A stretch of 64,000 bases of DNA, taken from contig CP137668.1 of assembly GCA_037976565.1 (NCBI GenBank), positions 4,980,261 to 5,044,260 of the forward strand, in the 5' to 3' direction. Numbering within the stretch: the first letter of the stretch is position 1; each line of letters opens with the position of its first letter. The translations under genes and the position numbers were made by a program. Below the pieces are notes generated by a model. The model saw only the letters and a program-made list of their open reading frames with translations. It ran no database searches and had not been told where the DNA came from. Source of the stretch: Mesocentrotus franciscanus. Its lineage: Eukaryota; Echinodermata; Echinoidea; Camarodonta; Strongylocentrotidae. Below, piece by piece: positions 1-11,308 of the stretch.

Positions 1-284
1 GTATTAGCAAAGACAGCTACCATACCGATGGAGAGGCATGCTAAAAGAGTAAAAGGGCTGCTGACGGCACAGATGTCATCCATTTCAAAGATTGAGATGA
101 GGCACATGAATTGAAATACAATATGAGCGACACCCGTCGAGAACAGGGTGTAATTGGTGATAGTTTGAAGATTAGGATGTCGGATGATGCACACGACAAT
201 GAAGATATAGGAGGAAAAGTTGAAGCCGCTGAATAGGCACAACAAGATTTGGCACAAAGTGAATACGAAGTCGCTGTCACCCAT
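1..284 (-). CDS. Rhodopsin-type GPCR paralogue, N-terminal part (runs off window)
   Basis: An open frame of 94 codons reads on the minus strand from ATG (282-284) to the window edge without a stop. It aligns without gaps to the first 94 codons of the complete receptor gene at 3181-4206. By hand count 15 of 284 bases differ, giving 11 amino-acid changes (residues 3, 5, 8, 12, 24, 69, 73, 75, 83, 85 and 87) and 4 silent ones. Residues 25-68 (TM1, first intracellular loop, TM2) are identical. The start context (A at -3, G at +4) matches the other copy. It is a class A-like seven-helix receptor for an unknown ligand. The rest of the gene lies outside the window, so whether it is intact is unknown. 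A longer open frame on the same strand (41-352) is in another phase and is a shadow. Confidence 0.8.
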   Translation of the reverse strand, partial: MGDSDFVFTLCQILLCLFSGFNFSSYIFIVVCIIRHPNLQTITNYTLFSTGVAHIVFQFMCLISIFEMDDICAVSSPFTLLACLSIGMVAVFAN

Positions 285-1845
285 TGTACCAGAGAGAAAA
301 CACAACACCGGGATTGGTAAGACAGTGCCTTTTTTACAAATGCATTTATCACAGAGTTATATAATCCTACACCCCGGCTTAATCAATACGATGTACCCCT
401 CTTTCAGTTGTTAGTGTGAGCCATGGTCTTCACACCCCCAAAAGCAGAACCAAAGTACTTTTGCCTATTTTGAAGAATGTATACTGTGGTCGTTCCTCTC
501 AAAGTCTTATTATTTTTCCCTCGGAAAACTTCGCCTTAGGTGAGATATTCTTCCTCTTGTTCAGTTATACATGTATTTGATGACAAAAAGATTCCTGATT
601 ACAATTGATTTGGTGCATATCACATAATCATATTGTTATCGCGTTTCGTATGATTAGAGTTGTCTCTGTGACAAAATAACCAAATAGTTGATGTGAACTA
701 CCTGAAAGCAGAGTTCGTCAGCAGAGAGTCTGGCCCATAACGTCCACTTTCTTTAGCTTCAGAGCACAAACCGTGGCTATATGTTTATAGGTTGTCCATA
801 ATTTACAACGACCTATCTGCAAAAAATGATCTTACGTTGCTTTCTTTTGAAGTGTATCCCGAACATGTAAATAGTAAACCGTTCAGTTAATCCTTCCGCC
901 TTCAAAGTCAGCGCTCCCTGTGTCATCCCATCGTGTCATCAACGAACTGCGCTACAATCAAAGTAATCACTTTCCTCATAATTGAACGATCATGCCATTT
1001 TTCGAACGACTATTGCTCGCGTTTTCTGTTATGCCAAAAAATGACATGGCAAACAACTAGATGAATTATAATATTGGTTCATCGTCACGAGGCCACAAGC
1101 AAATGACAAGTTGAATATTTGCATTGAGCCTCCTTAATAGCTTTGCTGTTGAACGTGAACAGATCAAGATGGGTTATCTCATTTTATCTCTTTTCATTGT
1201 AACTTTGTATAGATTTTCTTTTTGACACGATTGAAGGCTTGTTATCAAAGCAATCAAAAGTACTTGTAATTGGGAGGAGCAATAAACAAATATGCCTTTC
1301 GAATATGATCGTGTTTTAAAGCTGTTGCATGATAAATGCGTTATGGCAGGTGTAGGTGGATGTTTCGCCAATTTAAAGATTTGAAGAAAAAAATTGCCTT
1401 CCATGTCACTGTGTTGCTGAAGGAAGGGGATGTGACAGATCTCCCATTAATTCTCTTGTATCGCACCTTGTCGAAAATTGCCTAAATTGTTGAAATTTCA
1501 AATCTTTTTATAATAAATTAAGAAACCTCTGTCGGCGTATGATGGAAAATCTGACAATCAGGTGTGTCACTTTACCCCCGCTGGTATTGCAGGTGAGAAA
1601 CTCCATCCGCGTCAGATTTCCAGACAAAAACATGAATATACAAACGACACACTTTTAAGTGGCATAAACATCTGGTGTATTTATACATCAAATTGTTATT
1701 TCATTATGTCTTTCACCTATTCTCTTGTCTTTGTTATTTTTGGAAATACTACAAAATTAATTATTAAAAAAAAAATGAAGTGCGTCTATGCGCAGCCGGA
1801 AATCTGACACAGCTGTGCCTGCATTCATAGACATACGGGAACATC
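285..1845. repeat. 5' flank of GPCR copy 1 (tandem duplication unit)
   Basis: This non-coding stretch matches 4207-5750 in the same orientation with small indels. Homology stops abruptly at 1845/5750, just after a shared segment reading 'cattcatagacatacgg'. With 1-284 it makes one copy of a direct tandem duplication of about 3.92 kb. The flank is roughly as diverged as the coding part. It contains no other gene I can support. Confidence 0.85.
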
Positions 1846-2277
1846 AGAAGTGTTTTCAGGTTAGTTGACACTTTTCATATGGGCTTTCAAATCGAGATGC
1901 TTCTCAAAGGAGAAAGGATAGAGGAGTAAATATTAATACTAGCTAATTAGAACCATTCGAATTAGTATTTGATGATATAATATTGTCAGAGCGACAACCA
2001 GTTGTATACATGTTTCTGCAACAGGTTTTTGAAAAAGTTTCCATTTTCATACTTTGCGTTTTATTCAACAGTTATTTTCATTGTGGTCAAAACTGATTTT
2101 ACTCGACTGTGCGTTTATTCCAATGGATAATGATGCTGAAAATAAGGTCATTTCAATGGACGAACAATCGCAAGTTATCTAAATGTAATTGAAAATATAA
2201 TTTGCTTGTATGATGTTTGTAATGTCCCTTTACATAAGAATTTAGATGCGAATGTCATCATAAAAATACAAGGTATA
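1846..2277. other. Non-coding, nothing recognised
   Basis: AT-rich sequence between the tandem duplication and the dispersed repeat at 2278. I see no gene, RNA or clear repeat. Confidence 0.5.
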
Positions 2278-2803
2278 GTGTATCCCTTTTGCAGACAACA
2301 TCAAATTCTGTAGAACTTTGCAGGAATTATGAATATGTCACGTATGTCCTATCTGTGAAATTTAAACGTTAGCAGTGTCCTAGTATTCAAATTATGCAAG
2401 GAAACCCGTTTACTTTCTAGACTTCACTGTCAGATACTATTGAGTGACTGACTGAATTATTTTTCTTTGGTAATAACATACATACAATGATCTGTAAAGG
2501 GTACATTGCATTTGTCTACATCAATAACCCACTTTTTGTAATGGCCAAAATTTAACTGATTGAATATTTGCGCAGCACAAAACGTACGACCATTCGGTAC
2601 AAGGGTCTGAAAATCAGACTATTTAATAAAAGGACTGCAATCCCTAAATTCTATTCGACAACTAACGGTCGTTATTTTCCCACAAAAAGACAGTTTCAAG
2701 CCCTTGCGTTTTGAGGGAAGTTCTAAATAAGTATTATCCTTCAAATGACGTTGGAATTTAAACTTTCATTTGTTTGGCCTGCATATGGGACATAGTACCT
2801 TTA
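2278..2803. repeat. Dispersed 0.52-kb repeat, copy A
   Basis: About 525 bp match 35749-36271 in the same orientation, at roughly 90% identity by eye, with small indels. The start is marked by 'atcccttttgcag' and the end by 'gggacatagtaccttta'. I see no coding frame conserved between the copies, no clear terminal inverted repeats and no target-site duplication. It lies about 380-900 bp 3' of the complete GPCR gene. It may be an unclassified interspersed element, or relic 3' flank copied from a former GPCR locus. Confidence 0.8.
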
Positions 2804-3180
2804 ATGCACATTTCCCTCATTTCACATAAATTCTTTGCCCCTACATTTATATTACATACAAATAGAAAATATTGCCATGATATAATTTGTTTAAAAATTT
2901 AGAGAACAGTGTTTACCCCGATTTTGGTCAATGACAACCAAGATTTGTTCTTTATCTTGTTGCGCACGAGGCGTCATACGGTTGAGTTTTACCCGAGCTC
3001 ATCAAGCCTGATGGCAATGGACCTCTACGCCAGTAATTAGTTACATCGTGTGCACTATAAATTCTGCAATCCTTTTTTGTACAATGTCACCCTCATATTA
3101 TGGAGCGTCAAAGACCTCGGCAGCCTCTGACGCAGTTCTACGTCAGGCGAATGACAGGTCGTGTGCAATAGGAATGGGCA
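2804..3180. other. 3' flank of the GPCR gene
   Basis: Non-coding DNA downstream (in gene sense) of the complete receptor. A small inverted repeat (CTGACG...CGTCAG) lies near 3128-3147. No canonical AATAAA is visible on the minus strand here. ATTAAA occurs around 2796, inside the dispersed repeat, and could serve as a variant signal. Confidence 0.4.
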
Positions 3181-4206
3181 TTACTGAGTCACGGATGCGC
3201 CAAACTCGGTCTCTGTTGTTGGTTTGGACTGGATAACGTTTACATGAACCTTCTTGCGTATGTCTCCTAAACGGCCACATATGTAGGCTTTTATTTGTTG
3301 GACGTAGCGCTTCTGCAGACGAGAGAACTCCGTTTGTCTTAAAGTATAGACCAATGGTCCTACCGATGTCAGATTAGCCACAACCCCAAAAATGATGAGT
3401 GATGCATGGGGACCCACCGAGTAATCGGTGTAGAAATTGATATTTACAATGATAAGAACGGGTACCCAGCCACAGAAGTATGTGCCGACAAAGATAGCAA
3501 GATTAATGGTGCTCTTGCGAATGTTCTTGAATTTCTGTTGCAGTTGTTCGACTATGTCACCGTTCGGTTGTTGTTGTTGTTGAGGAGGTTCTCTTGCGCC
3601 CAAAGCTCCTATCCTACAGGCTTGTTTCCTTGCAGTACGGATCACCAGAAACTTCAAGGCACTGATGATGACCAAAGAAGGCACGAGGGCTATGTTCAAC
3701 ATGTTGGCGAAGGATTTACCGTGATCTTTAATAGCCGCAAAAGGACAATGTTCATAGCTCTCATCTTCTAAACTATTTCCAGCCTTTCCAGCTATGGCCC
3801 CAGAGCAAAAGATGATTGCCCAGATCAAGGCGATCAACAGGAAACACTTCCGGTCAGTTATGACGCGGGCGTATAAGAAGGGATGGCATACCTTCAGATA
3901 GGTTTCTATAGTGACCAGAACAGTATTAGCAAAGACAGCTACCATAGCAATGTAGAGGAATGCTAGAAGAGTAAAAGGGCTGCCGACGGAACAGATGTCC
4001 TCCATTTCAAAGATTGAGATGAGGCACATGAATTGAAATACAATATGAGCCACACCCGTCGAGAACAGGGTGTAATTGGTGATAGTTTGAAGATTAGGAT
4101 GTCGGATGATGCACACGACAATGAAGATATAGGAGAAAAAGTTGAAGCCGCTGAATAGGCACAACAAGATTCGGCATAAAGTGAGTACGAAGCCGCTGGC
4201 ACCCAT
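3181..4206 (-). CDS. Divergent rhodopsin-type (class A) GPCR, single exon, 341 aa
   Basis: An intact 341-codon frame starts at ATG 4204-4206 (A at -3, G at +4). The protein has seven hydrophobic segments: TM1 ~10-34, TM2 ~45-66, TM3 ~78-100, TM4 ~121-139, TM5 ~168-189, TM6 ~234-256, TM7 ~268-289. The loop 'QTITNY' (40-45) aligns with the intracellular end of amine-type receptors. C72 at the top of TM3 and C154 in loop 2 can form the usual disulfide. The DRY motif is ETY (101-103) followed by CHPF. TM6 carries CGWVP (245-249). TM7 has GPLVY (283-287) instead of NPxxY. By alignment, N1.50 is Y26 and D2.50 is H54, so the sodium-site residues are lost. Loop 3 holds a Q5 tract (209-213). No introns are needed. 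A near-identical 5' copy lies at 1-284. Echinoids carry large lineage-specific families of such receptors, and I infer membership. The ligand is unknown. Confidence 0.88.
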   Translation of the reverse strand: MGASGFVLTLCRILLCLFSGFNFFSYIFIVVCIIRHPNLQTITNYTLFSTGVAHIVFQFMCLISIFEMEDICSVGSPFTLLAFLYIAMVAVFANTVLVTIETYLKVCHPFLYARVITDRKCFLLIALIWAIIFCSGAIAGKAGNSLEDESYEHCPFAAIKDHGKSFANMLNIALVPSLVIISALKFLVIRTARKQACRIGALGAREPPQQQQQPNGDIVEQLQQKFKNIRKSTINLAIFVGTYFCGWVPVLIIVNINFYTDYSVGPHASLIIFGVVANLTSVGPLVYTLRQTEFSRLQKRYVQQIKAYICGRLGDIRKKVHVNVIQSKPTTETEFGASVTQ

Positions 4207-5750
4207 TGTACTAGAGAGAGAAAATAAAACACCGGGATTAGTAAGACAGTGCCTTTTTTCCCAATGGATTAATCACAGAGTTATATAATCCTACACCCGG
4301 GCTTAATCAATATGATGTACCCCTCTTTCAGTTGTAAGTGTGAGTCCTGGTCTTTATACTTATAAACACTTATAAAGCAAAACCAAAGTACTTATGCCTG
4401 TTTTGAAGAATATATAGTGTGGTCGTTCCTGCCAAAGTCTTATTAACTTTTCTCTCGGAATACTACGCCTTAGGTGAGGTATTCTTCCTCTTGTTCAGTT
4501 ATACATTTGTTTGATGACTAGATGATTCCTGATTACAATGGATTTGGAGCATCTCACATAATCATATTTTTATCACGTTCCTGTATGATTAGAGTTGTCT
4601 CTGTGACAAAATAACCAAATAGTTGATGTGAACTACCTGAAAGCAGAGTTCATCAGCAGCGAGTGTGGCCCATAACGTCCCCTTTCTTTAGCATCAGAGC
4701 ACAAATCGTGGCTATGTTCTTAAGTTGTCCATAATTTACAACGGCCTATCTGCAAAAAATGCTCTTTCGTTGCTTCCTTTTCAAGTTTATCCTGAACATG
4801 TAAATAGTAAACCGTTCAGTTAATCCTTCCGCCTTCAAAGTCAGCGCTCCCCGTGACATCCCATCTTGTCACCATCAAACTGCGCTACAATCAAAGCCTT
4901 CAATTTCCTCATAATTGAACGATCATGCCATTTTTCGAACGAGTATCGCTCGCGCTTTCTGTTATGCCAAAAATGATATGGCAAATAACTAGATGAATTA
5001 TAATATTTTTTCATCATCACGAGGCCACAAGCAAATGACATGTTGAATAATTGTATTGAGCCTCCTAATTAGCTTCGCTATTGAACGTTCTTAGATCAAT
5101 ATAGGTTATCTCATTTTATCTCTCTTTCATTGAAACTTTATATAGATTTTATTTTTGACAAAATTATAGGCTTGATATCAGAGCACTAAAAGTACTTGTA
5201 ATTGGGAGGAGCAATAAACAAATATGCCTATTCGAATATGATCGTGCTCTTGAAGCTGTTGCATGGTAAATGCGTGGTGCTGAAGGTGCATGTTTCCCCA
5301 ATTTAAAGATTTGAATATGTGTTGCCTTCCATGTCACTGTGTTGCTGAAAGAAGGGGATGTGACAGATCTCCCATTAATTCTCTTGTATCGAACCTTGTC
5401 GAAAATTGCAAAAAATGTGAAATTTCAAATCTTTTAATGATAAATTAAGAAACCTCTGTCGGCGCATGATGGAAAATCTGACAATCAGGTGTTTCACTTT
5501 ACCCCCGCCGGTATTGCAGGTGAGAAACTCCATCCGCGTCAGCTTTCCGGACAAAAACATGAATATACAAACGACACACTCTTTGAGTGGCATAAACATC
5601 TGGTGTATTTATACATCAAATTGTTTTTCATTATGTCTTTCACCTATCCTCTTGTCTTTGTTATTTTTGGAAATACAACAAAAATAAACGTCTATGCGCA
5701 ACCGGAGATTTGACACGGCTGTGCCTACATTCATAGACATACGGAAACAT
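3923..5750. repeat. Tandem duplication unit, copy 2
   Basis: Direct repeat of 1-1845, covering the first 94 codons of the GPCR and about 1.5 kb upstream of it. Position 1 matches 3923 with no indel across 284 bases, and the offset then drifts to about 3.93 kb. The right break is at about 5750. The left break is hidden by the window edge. Confidence 0.85.
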
Positions 5751-5860
5751 TTTTGTTTAAGGGGACTAACGCCCTTTGCTAGAATATGAACTTATTACGC
5801 AAATATTTTGACACTTTTTTGTCGTGAAAATTACGAAAATTACATTTCCGGGTACCTCCT
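5751..5860. other. Junction sequence after tandem duplication
   Basis: Short AT-rich junction between the duplication end and the CTGCCCGAAT motif cluster. Nothing else seen. Confidence 0.4.
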
Positions 5861-5987
5861 GCCCGAATATGGGGCTATTTAGGAATATCGCTGCCCGAAT
5901 TGGATGAAATTTGAGCACCTTGCTACCCAAGTATGAGGAAGCTACGGTACCTTGCTGCCCGAATTTGGGATAATTGCTGCCCGAATA
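5861..5987. repeat. Cluster of CTGCCCGAAT motifs
   Basis: The motif 'CTGCCCGAAT' or a close variant occurs five times (near 5859, 5891, 5932, 5955 and 5976) at irregular spacings of about 21-41 bp, all in one orientation. It looks like a degenerate short tandem array or the subterminal part of a transposon. No function can be assigned. Confidence 0.55.
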
Positions 5988-6645
5988 TTGGATCTTTAAA
6001 AACCCTGGGCTGCAGCCCAGTACCTCGCCTTATACGCCTTAGGCTGCATTTTCCCTCCCGCCCCGCCCCCCCCCCCTTCCCACCCCATCTCCACTGTCAA
6101 TGGTTTAGCGACGTCCATGAATGTCATTACTTTCAAACATAGCAAACCTAGCAAATTGGTTGCTGGGGTACCACCAAAGTTGCCTAATTTTCTCAATTTT
6201 GATACGATATCAGAATGCTCAGCCTTACTCCTGGTCTTTTCCAAACTCGCTTACAGCGAAGGGTGAGAACTATTTGGGGGGGGGGGGGCACATTTCTATC
6301 CACCAATGGGAATGGCAATAACCCATTACCCTTTGATTTCAAATATGCCGTTTTTTGTTAGATATCTTAAAAGTAGAAGAAGAGCCCATTTCTTAGGTGA
6401 AATATAACCAAATTCTGGATTATTGTATTATGATATGCCTTTAGTATACACCATACTGCTGTTTTGCAAGACAGGATACCAATTTCATGTTTTCGATTTT
6501 CACCGTAGCGAAACACCCTGTAGCAGCATTCCTGTTTTTTCTGGTCTGGCTTGACTTTTCAATGCCTGAAATGTATTTTTTTTGCCAATCAATTTAAGCT
6601 GAAGATACCATTTTCATTTTACAGAAACACCCCCATTCTTCATCA
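5988..6645. other. Non-coding with C/G homopolymers and a palindrome
   Basis: A perfect 16-bp palindrome, CTGGGCTGCAGCCCAG, lies at 6005-6020. A C-rich run follows at 6054-6080, and a 12-13 base G run at about 6277-6289. The short open frames here are not convincing. Confidence 0.5.
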
Positions 6646-6822
6646 TCTCTCTCTCTCTCTCTCTCTCTCTTGCTCCTCTTCTCATTCTCTCTCTATCTCT
6701 CTCTTGCTCCTTTTCTCATTCTCTCTCGTTTTTTCTCTCTCCTTCTCAATCTCTCACTCTCTCTGTGTCTCTCTCTGTCTATCTGTCTCTCTCTCACACA
6801 CACACACACACACACGCACACT
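6646..6822. repeat. CT-rich low-complexity tract ending in CA repeat
   Basis: Impure (CT)n with scattered TG/TT interruptions to 6796, then about 26 bp of (CA)n. Overlapping serine/leucine-rich open frames across 6551-7413 are products of the repeat. Confidence 0.9.
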
Positions 6823-6992
6823 ATCTGCTCTCTTCCACTTGTTTATCCTTCCCCCTTTTTACCCTTCTGTCTAGCTGTTTATCCTTTCCCCTTTTCATCA
6901 GATATTTCCTCTTCTTCTATCCCTGTCTCTACTATGTATTTATCAATGCCTTGTTATGATTCTCTCTCTCCCCATCTCTCTCTCTCACACAC

Positions 6993-7190
6993 ATACACGC
7001 ACACCCCGCCACCGCGCACTGCACACTTTCAAAACCAACACACTCGCAAATCACACGCACACCCCCTCCGCCGCGAACTGCAACCTTTCACATCCTACAC
7101 ATTCGCAAATCACACGCACACCCCCTCCGCCGCGCACTGCACACTTTCACATCATACACACTCGCAAAACACACGCACATACCTACGCAC
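6993..7190. repeat. 59-bp minisatellite, about 3 copies
   Basis: Units beginning 'cacacgcacacccc' start near 6993, 7052, 7111 and 7170, exactly 59 bp apart. Each contains a 'ccgcgcactgcacacttt'-like core and ends 'actcgcaaa'. The units differ at a few positions. The array is preceded by CT/CA microsatellite sequence from 6961. Confidence 0.85.
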
Positions 7191-8973
7191 ATTCATCCCA
7201 CCATCACTTACCATTCTCTCCAACTTTTTTTCTTTCTTTCTCTATTTCTCATCTCTAAATCTTCCCTTTCCATCTTTCCTTCGTACATGTATTTTTATTA
7301 TCACGATTACAAAAAAAAAATTGTATTCTCCCAACACATGTTTCGCGCTACACAATACACTAATCCGATTACTCTACGAAGAAATACTGCTTTCCATTTT
7401 TATTTGGGGGTAGAAGCACAGTTTGGGCTGTGAAATAATTTATTTAAACATAACAAGACTATTCTATGAAGTAACAAAGATTTAGACTAGATTAATTTAA
7501 CAATGATAATAATTCGGTTTAATTCATTTTACAAGTGACAATGTTATTGGGTCATTGTTTTTACTGATAAGAACCGAGCTAAGCGTCCTATCATACACTT
7601 ACGTTCATTTTGATCCAACTTTTGTATATTATATTTGTTGTTATTATTAAATGCTTGGGGTTTCTCAAATACAGTCACCCCTTTTTTAAACAGTTAAAAA
7701 TCCAAAGTTTGTTTCGATTGTTCATCCAAAGCTTGCTTGCTAATTAGGATCTGTGTCGGTCCTAGTTTGTGACTGTCATCTCTATCGTAATACGGAGTTT
7801 GGAATTATCATTAATTTACACCGAGTACAGTATAAACAAGTGCTGTCGTAGACGGCGCTACATACCTTGCAATGCATTAAACTACTGCAGTATGAGAAAC
7901 ATAAAATATCTGCTTACATTTATAGACATGATAGGGTGGGTACATTCATGAAATCGAAGTCTTTACACAATGTAGAAAATAAACCATAGCTAAACTTTTA
8001 TTATTTACAAGAGAGAACTAATTACAACTACCGGTGGTAAGATAAATTGTGATCATAATTAAGAGTTTACGCATCTTGAGGGAGGAATGTACAAGAAAAT
8101 AAGTTAGAGTTCAAAGAACATTGCACATAAGAGGACAAATAAAGATTGCACGTAAGGAAAATTTAGGTTGCATTTGATTTACCGCAAATAGGGTATAATC
8201 GTGATATTAGGTCGTCGTCATCTTATAATTTGGTCCTCAGTGGTATGGTTATTTGAAACCAGCAACATTATGTAACTACTCCTGTAACGACTGATTTGCA
8301 AAGAATAGATATTGTGTTCGGTCTCATAAATGGAGTTGCGACTGATCATAATCGACTGCGAATCAACTTCACCATTACAAACAGTCACAATTTCGTCAGG
8401 GCTCGTTCATTTACGGTCCTGCCTACATACAGCTTCAAGCACACTTGTGGCACCGTACCTTCTCTTTCTTTCTCTCTATCTCTCTCTCTCTGAGAGAAAA
8501 CACTAAATTGGCCACGACAGAATCCACCCAAAGCATGCATGGTATATAGGCATGATAAGCATGAATTACCACCTGAAAAAAGCCGACCTGCATTATGACC
8601 ATCTGTACTGGTACAATATCTAAAGTTATAATCAGGAATGAGCACTTTCATGTGCAATTTTTTTTTCTCAAAAAAACAGTTTATCGCAGAAACAGTTGAC
8701 GGTAGCTTTCCATAGATTTGTCCTAGGCTGGAAACAAAATGGCGGCCTTGCGACTAAGGTGAAACACGGGTGAGAACAGAATTCTGGAATCATGGGTAGG
8801 AATAGCGCACATTCTGGTGCTGAGGTAATCGACAGAGGACGCAGGAGTTTATCTGCAAGGGTAGCTGGGTGGGTTTCTGCAAGAAAAACGGCGAAAAGAC
8901 GCTGAATTAGCATGATTAGAGTCAAATAACGCTTCTGAATCCGTATTTATGCAATCCTTATAAATCAGTTTAA
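7191..8973. other. Non-coding stretch
   Basis: AT-rich DNA with a short CT tract at 8459-8492. No open frame shows splice-site support or recognisable motifs. I see no gene. Confidence 0.5.
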
Positions 8974-9178
8974 GGTGTCGTGGTATAATGGTTCATTAAC
9001 TTGACTCTCAATAAAATAGTTGAGGTTCGAATCCCAGCCCAGCACTAAAGTCTTTTGGCAAGACATCAATCCGCATTTGCCACTCTTCACCCACTGTGTA
9101 AACGGGTACCTGGCAATTGCAGGGCCCACAGGAAGAGCAGTATTAATACTGATGGCGCTATCCTTGATAGATAAAACC
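8974..9178 (+). mobile_element. tRNA-derived SINE
   Basis: An A-box-like sequence (TGGTATAATGG, 8981-8991) lies about 33 bp before a perfect B box (GGTTCGAATCC, 9024-9034), the pol III promoter layout of a tRNA-derived SINE head. The acceptor and anticodon stems do not fold into a functional tRNA. The body continues with 'ggcaagacatcaatccgcatttgcc' and 'acgggtacctgg'-like blocks, typical of conserved invertebrate SINE bodies. The 3' end near 9178 is approximate, and I see no clear target duplication. Confidence 0.75.
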
Positions 9179-11279
9179 TTCCAATTAGTTATGAACTGTG
9201 TGTAAATATTGAACATTTCTATACCTTACTAAATATATCAGTTTTTGACCCATTACATTTGGTTTACCATAAAACTGGTTTAAGATAATAAATGGTTTGT
9301 CTACTTAGATGACCATTATAAATGATTCAATTGTTTTCATATTGTTGGTTCATGAAAAGAAAAATAATCAATAAAACATCTGTCATTAACTAAATTCTGG
9401 TTTTAAAAAGAACAGCAAAATTAGACGAATATGTACTTGAGAGAGAGAACAAAATATAATATAAGGCCTACTAACGGCAAAACCAAAGGATTCTTAAATA
9501 TGCCGGGAATAGATTTTATTCTCATCTAAACCTGCCAAAATTGCTATTCAGTACGAGTTTCGATGAATAACAGGCAGAGTCAACGACCCATATTTCGGAA
9601 AGCGGTAGAGAAATGTTTATGTATCTTTATTTAGGTCCAGAATCATGGTGATTTGTAAATGATGTAGACGTTGATATTTTACACTCGATAACTCGGTAGA
9701 CCAACTCCATTAGACGGGATTAAAAATATGGCTATGTTCAATTTTTGGAGCATGCAGGTCAAAATTATTACCTGAAAAATAAATGTTTACTCAGCATCTT
9801 CTGTGTCGTTGATGGGTTCTCTATCTGAAATAAAGCCAGAAAGAAATTGAAGGGTTAAAGTTGCAAGGATACAAGAAAACATATTCTGAACAATTAAAAT
9901 CAAAATAAAATTAAATATTAATTGTCCGTTTGCATATATATTTTCACTGCATTGTATACACATTTTGACTTGTATAAAATGATTCGTTCTTCACTTAAAG
10001 ATATCTGTTTTCAAGTAATTTCTTTAAACCGACCCCGCGATAATTTTCATCATATACTATAACTAATAAACATTACACAAGCAAGCAGTGTGAGTTTGTT
10101 CAATATTTTGTAGTAGACCGCATTTCTTATCAATATTTGGGATTTATCTTAAACACAGATTTTAATGAGCTCAAGAATCGTAACATCAATGCAGTTTTTC
10201 AATCTTCAAATGGATTGCCAAGTTATTCATGATTTTTTACTTATAATTCACGTGATCCAATCAGAAAAAATTCTAACGCTGTGCACGCAGACGTTACTTC
10301 CGTTGCCAAACTCGGTCGCCTCTTGCCCAGGGCGCGTTTCGATCGGTTCCATTTTTGCTTAAGTATTTTTAACTTTTCTCCTCGTTACAAGTCATGAATA
10401 CAGCTACGCTCCTAGCGAAATGGTCTTCTCAAATTCAAGGCTTGTGCACTATTGGCATTTTCCCCCGTTGGCAATATGAAGGGAAGGTAAAGAATATATT
10501 TAATCGAATCGGGAATACTTAGAAACACTCACGAAAGCCAAACTTCGCGATTGTGACTTGCTTGTTTAACGATGGTTACGATAGAAAAGTGATATAAAGG
10601 AGGGGGAAAAGGGAGAAAAAACTATCCACAAAAAACCCAAAACACACGATATCATACATTATGTAATATACAGCAATGGCAATTCTTGTGCGATAGATAC
10701 AATGGGAAAGGATTTTTGCATTAATGGTTATTCTCTCGCATGTCATATACAGTTTTCACACTCTAACACAAAATACTCGTCTGTGATCGGATGTCACGGG
10801 CATCAATGCTTTTCTTTTAGCTGATATTGAGATGGCTTTAAAGTGATTGCAAGGAACTCAGCGAAAGTGATTCATGTTTCTACTGTTTTACACTTAGAAT
10901 AAAAGCTAAATAAATATAACTAAACGTTGCACCGTATCATGTATAGGTATGTGAACTAGATCGTATAATATTTTTGGATATATTTTCAGTTTTCTGACAA
11001 ATCTTGAGTTTCCTCTCTCATTTTCAATAATCAGATTGGTAATGTGCGAATAAGCCAATCGGAATAACACACTTTTAAATAAGGTGACTCGCTTTTAATA
11101 TTATTATCATCAGCTTATTACATTCACACAAGAAAATAGGTTTCCACATGATTAACAAAAGTGAGAAAATGTATCGTGAGGAATTTCAAAGAATTTCCCC
11201 TAAATATCAGGTATCTATACTGCCATAATAAAGAATTAATTACAATTTTCTGATTTTCTGAGCCTGCAAACGAGGGCAT
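9179..11279. other. Non-coding, possible downstream exons of the secreted-peptide gene
   Basis: Mostly featureless AT-rich DNA. On the minus strand, an acceptor-like 'ctttatttcag' precedes 9824. The next 38 nt (to 9787) hold a short open tail encoding REPINDTEDAE and a TAA stop. A minus-strand GTGAGT donor lies near 10530. Either could belong to the gene whose exon is at 11709-11968, but the phases do not join simply, so I do not call exons. AATAAA occurs on the minus strand near 9515. Confidence 0.3.
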
Positions 11280-11308
11280 GGGGTGGGAGGGGGTGGGAGG
11301 GGGTGGGG
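11280..11308 (+). other. G-quadruplex-forming tract
   Basis: GGGG-T-GGG-A-GGGGG-T-GGG-A-GGGGG-T-GGGG gives six G-runs with single-base loops, one of the strongest possible intramolecular G4 patterns. It is built from a repeated 'gggtgggagg' unit. Confidence 0.8.

Noticed and set aside
6993..7190. CRISPR array
   Set aside because: The regular 59-bp units have no unique spacers, only diverged copies of one unit, and the genome is eukaryotic.
6551..7413. Overlapping open frames of 64-247 codons rich in Ser, Leu and His
   Set aside because: They translate CT/CA microsatellites and the 59-bp minisatellite; all frames are similar and lack any domain.
8974..9048. tRNA gene
   Set aside because: The A and B boxes are good, but the acceptor and anticodon stems do not pair and a SINE body follows.
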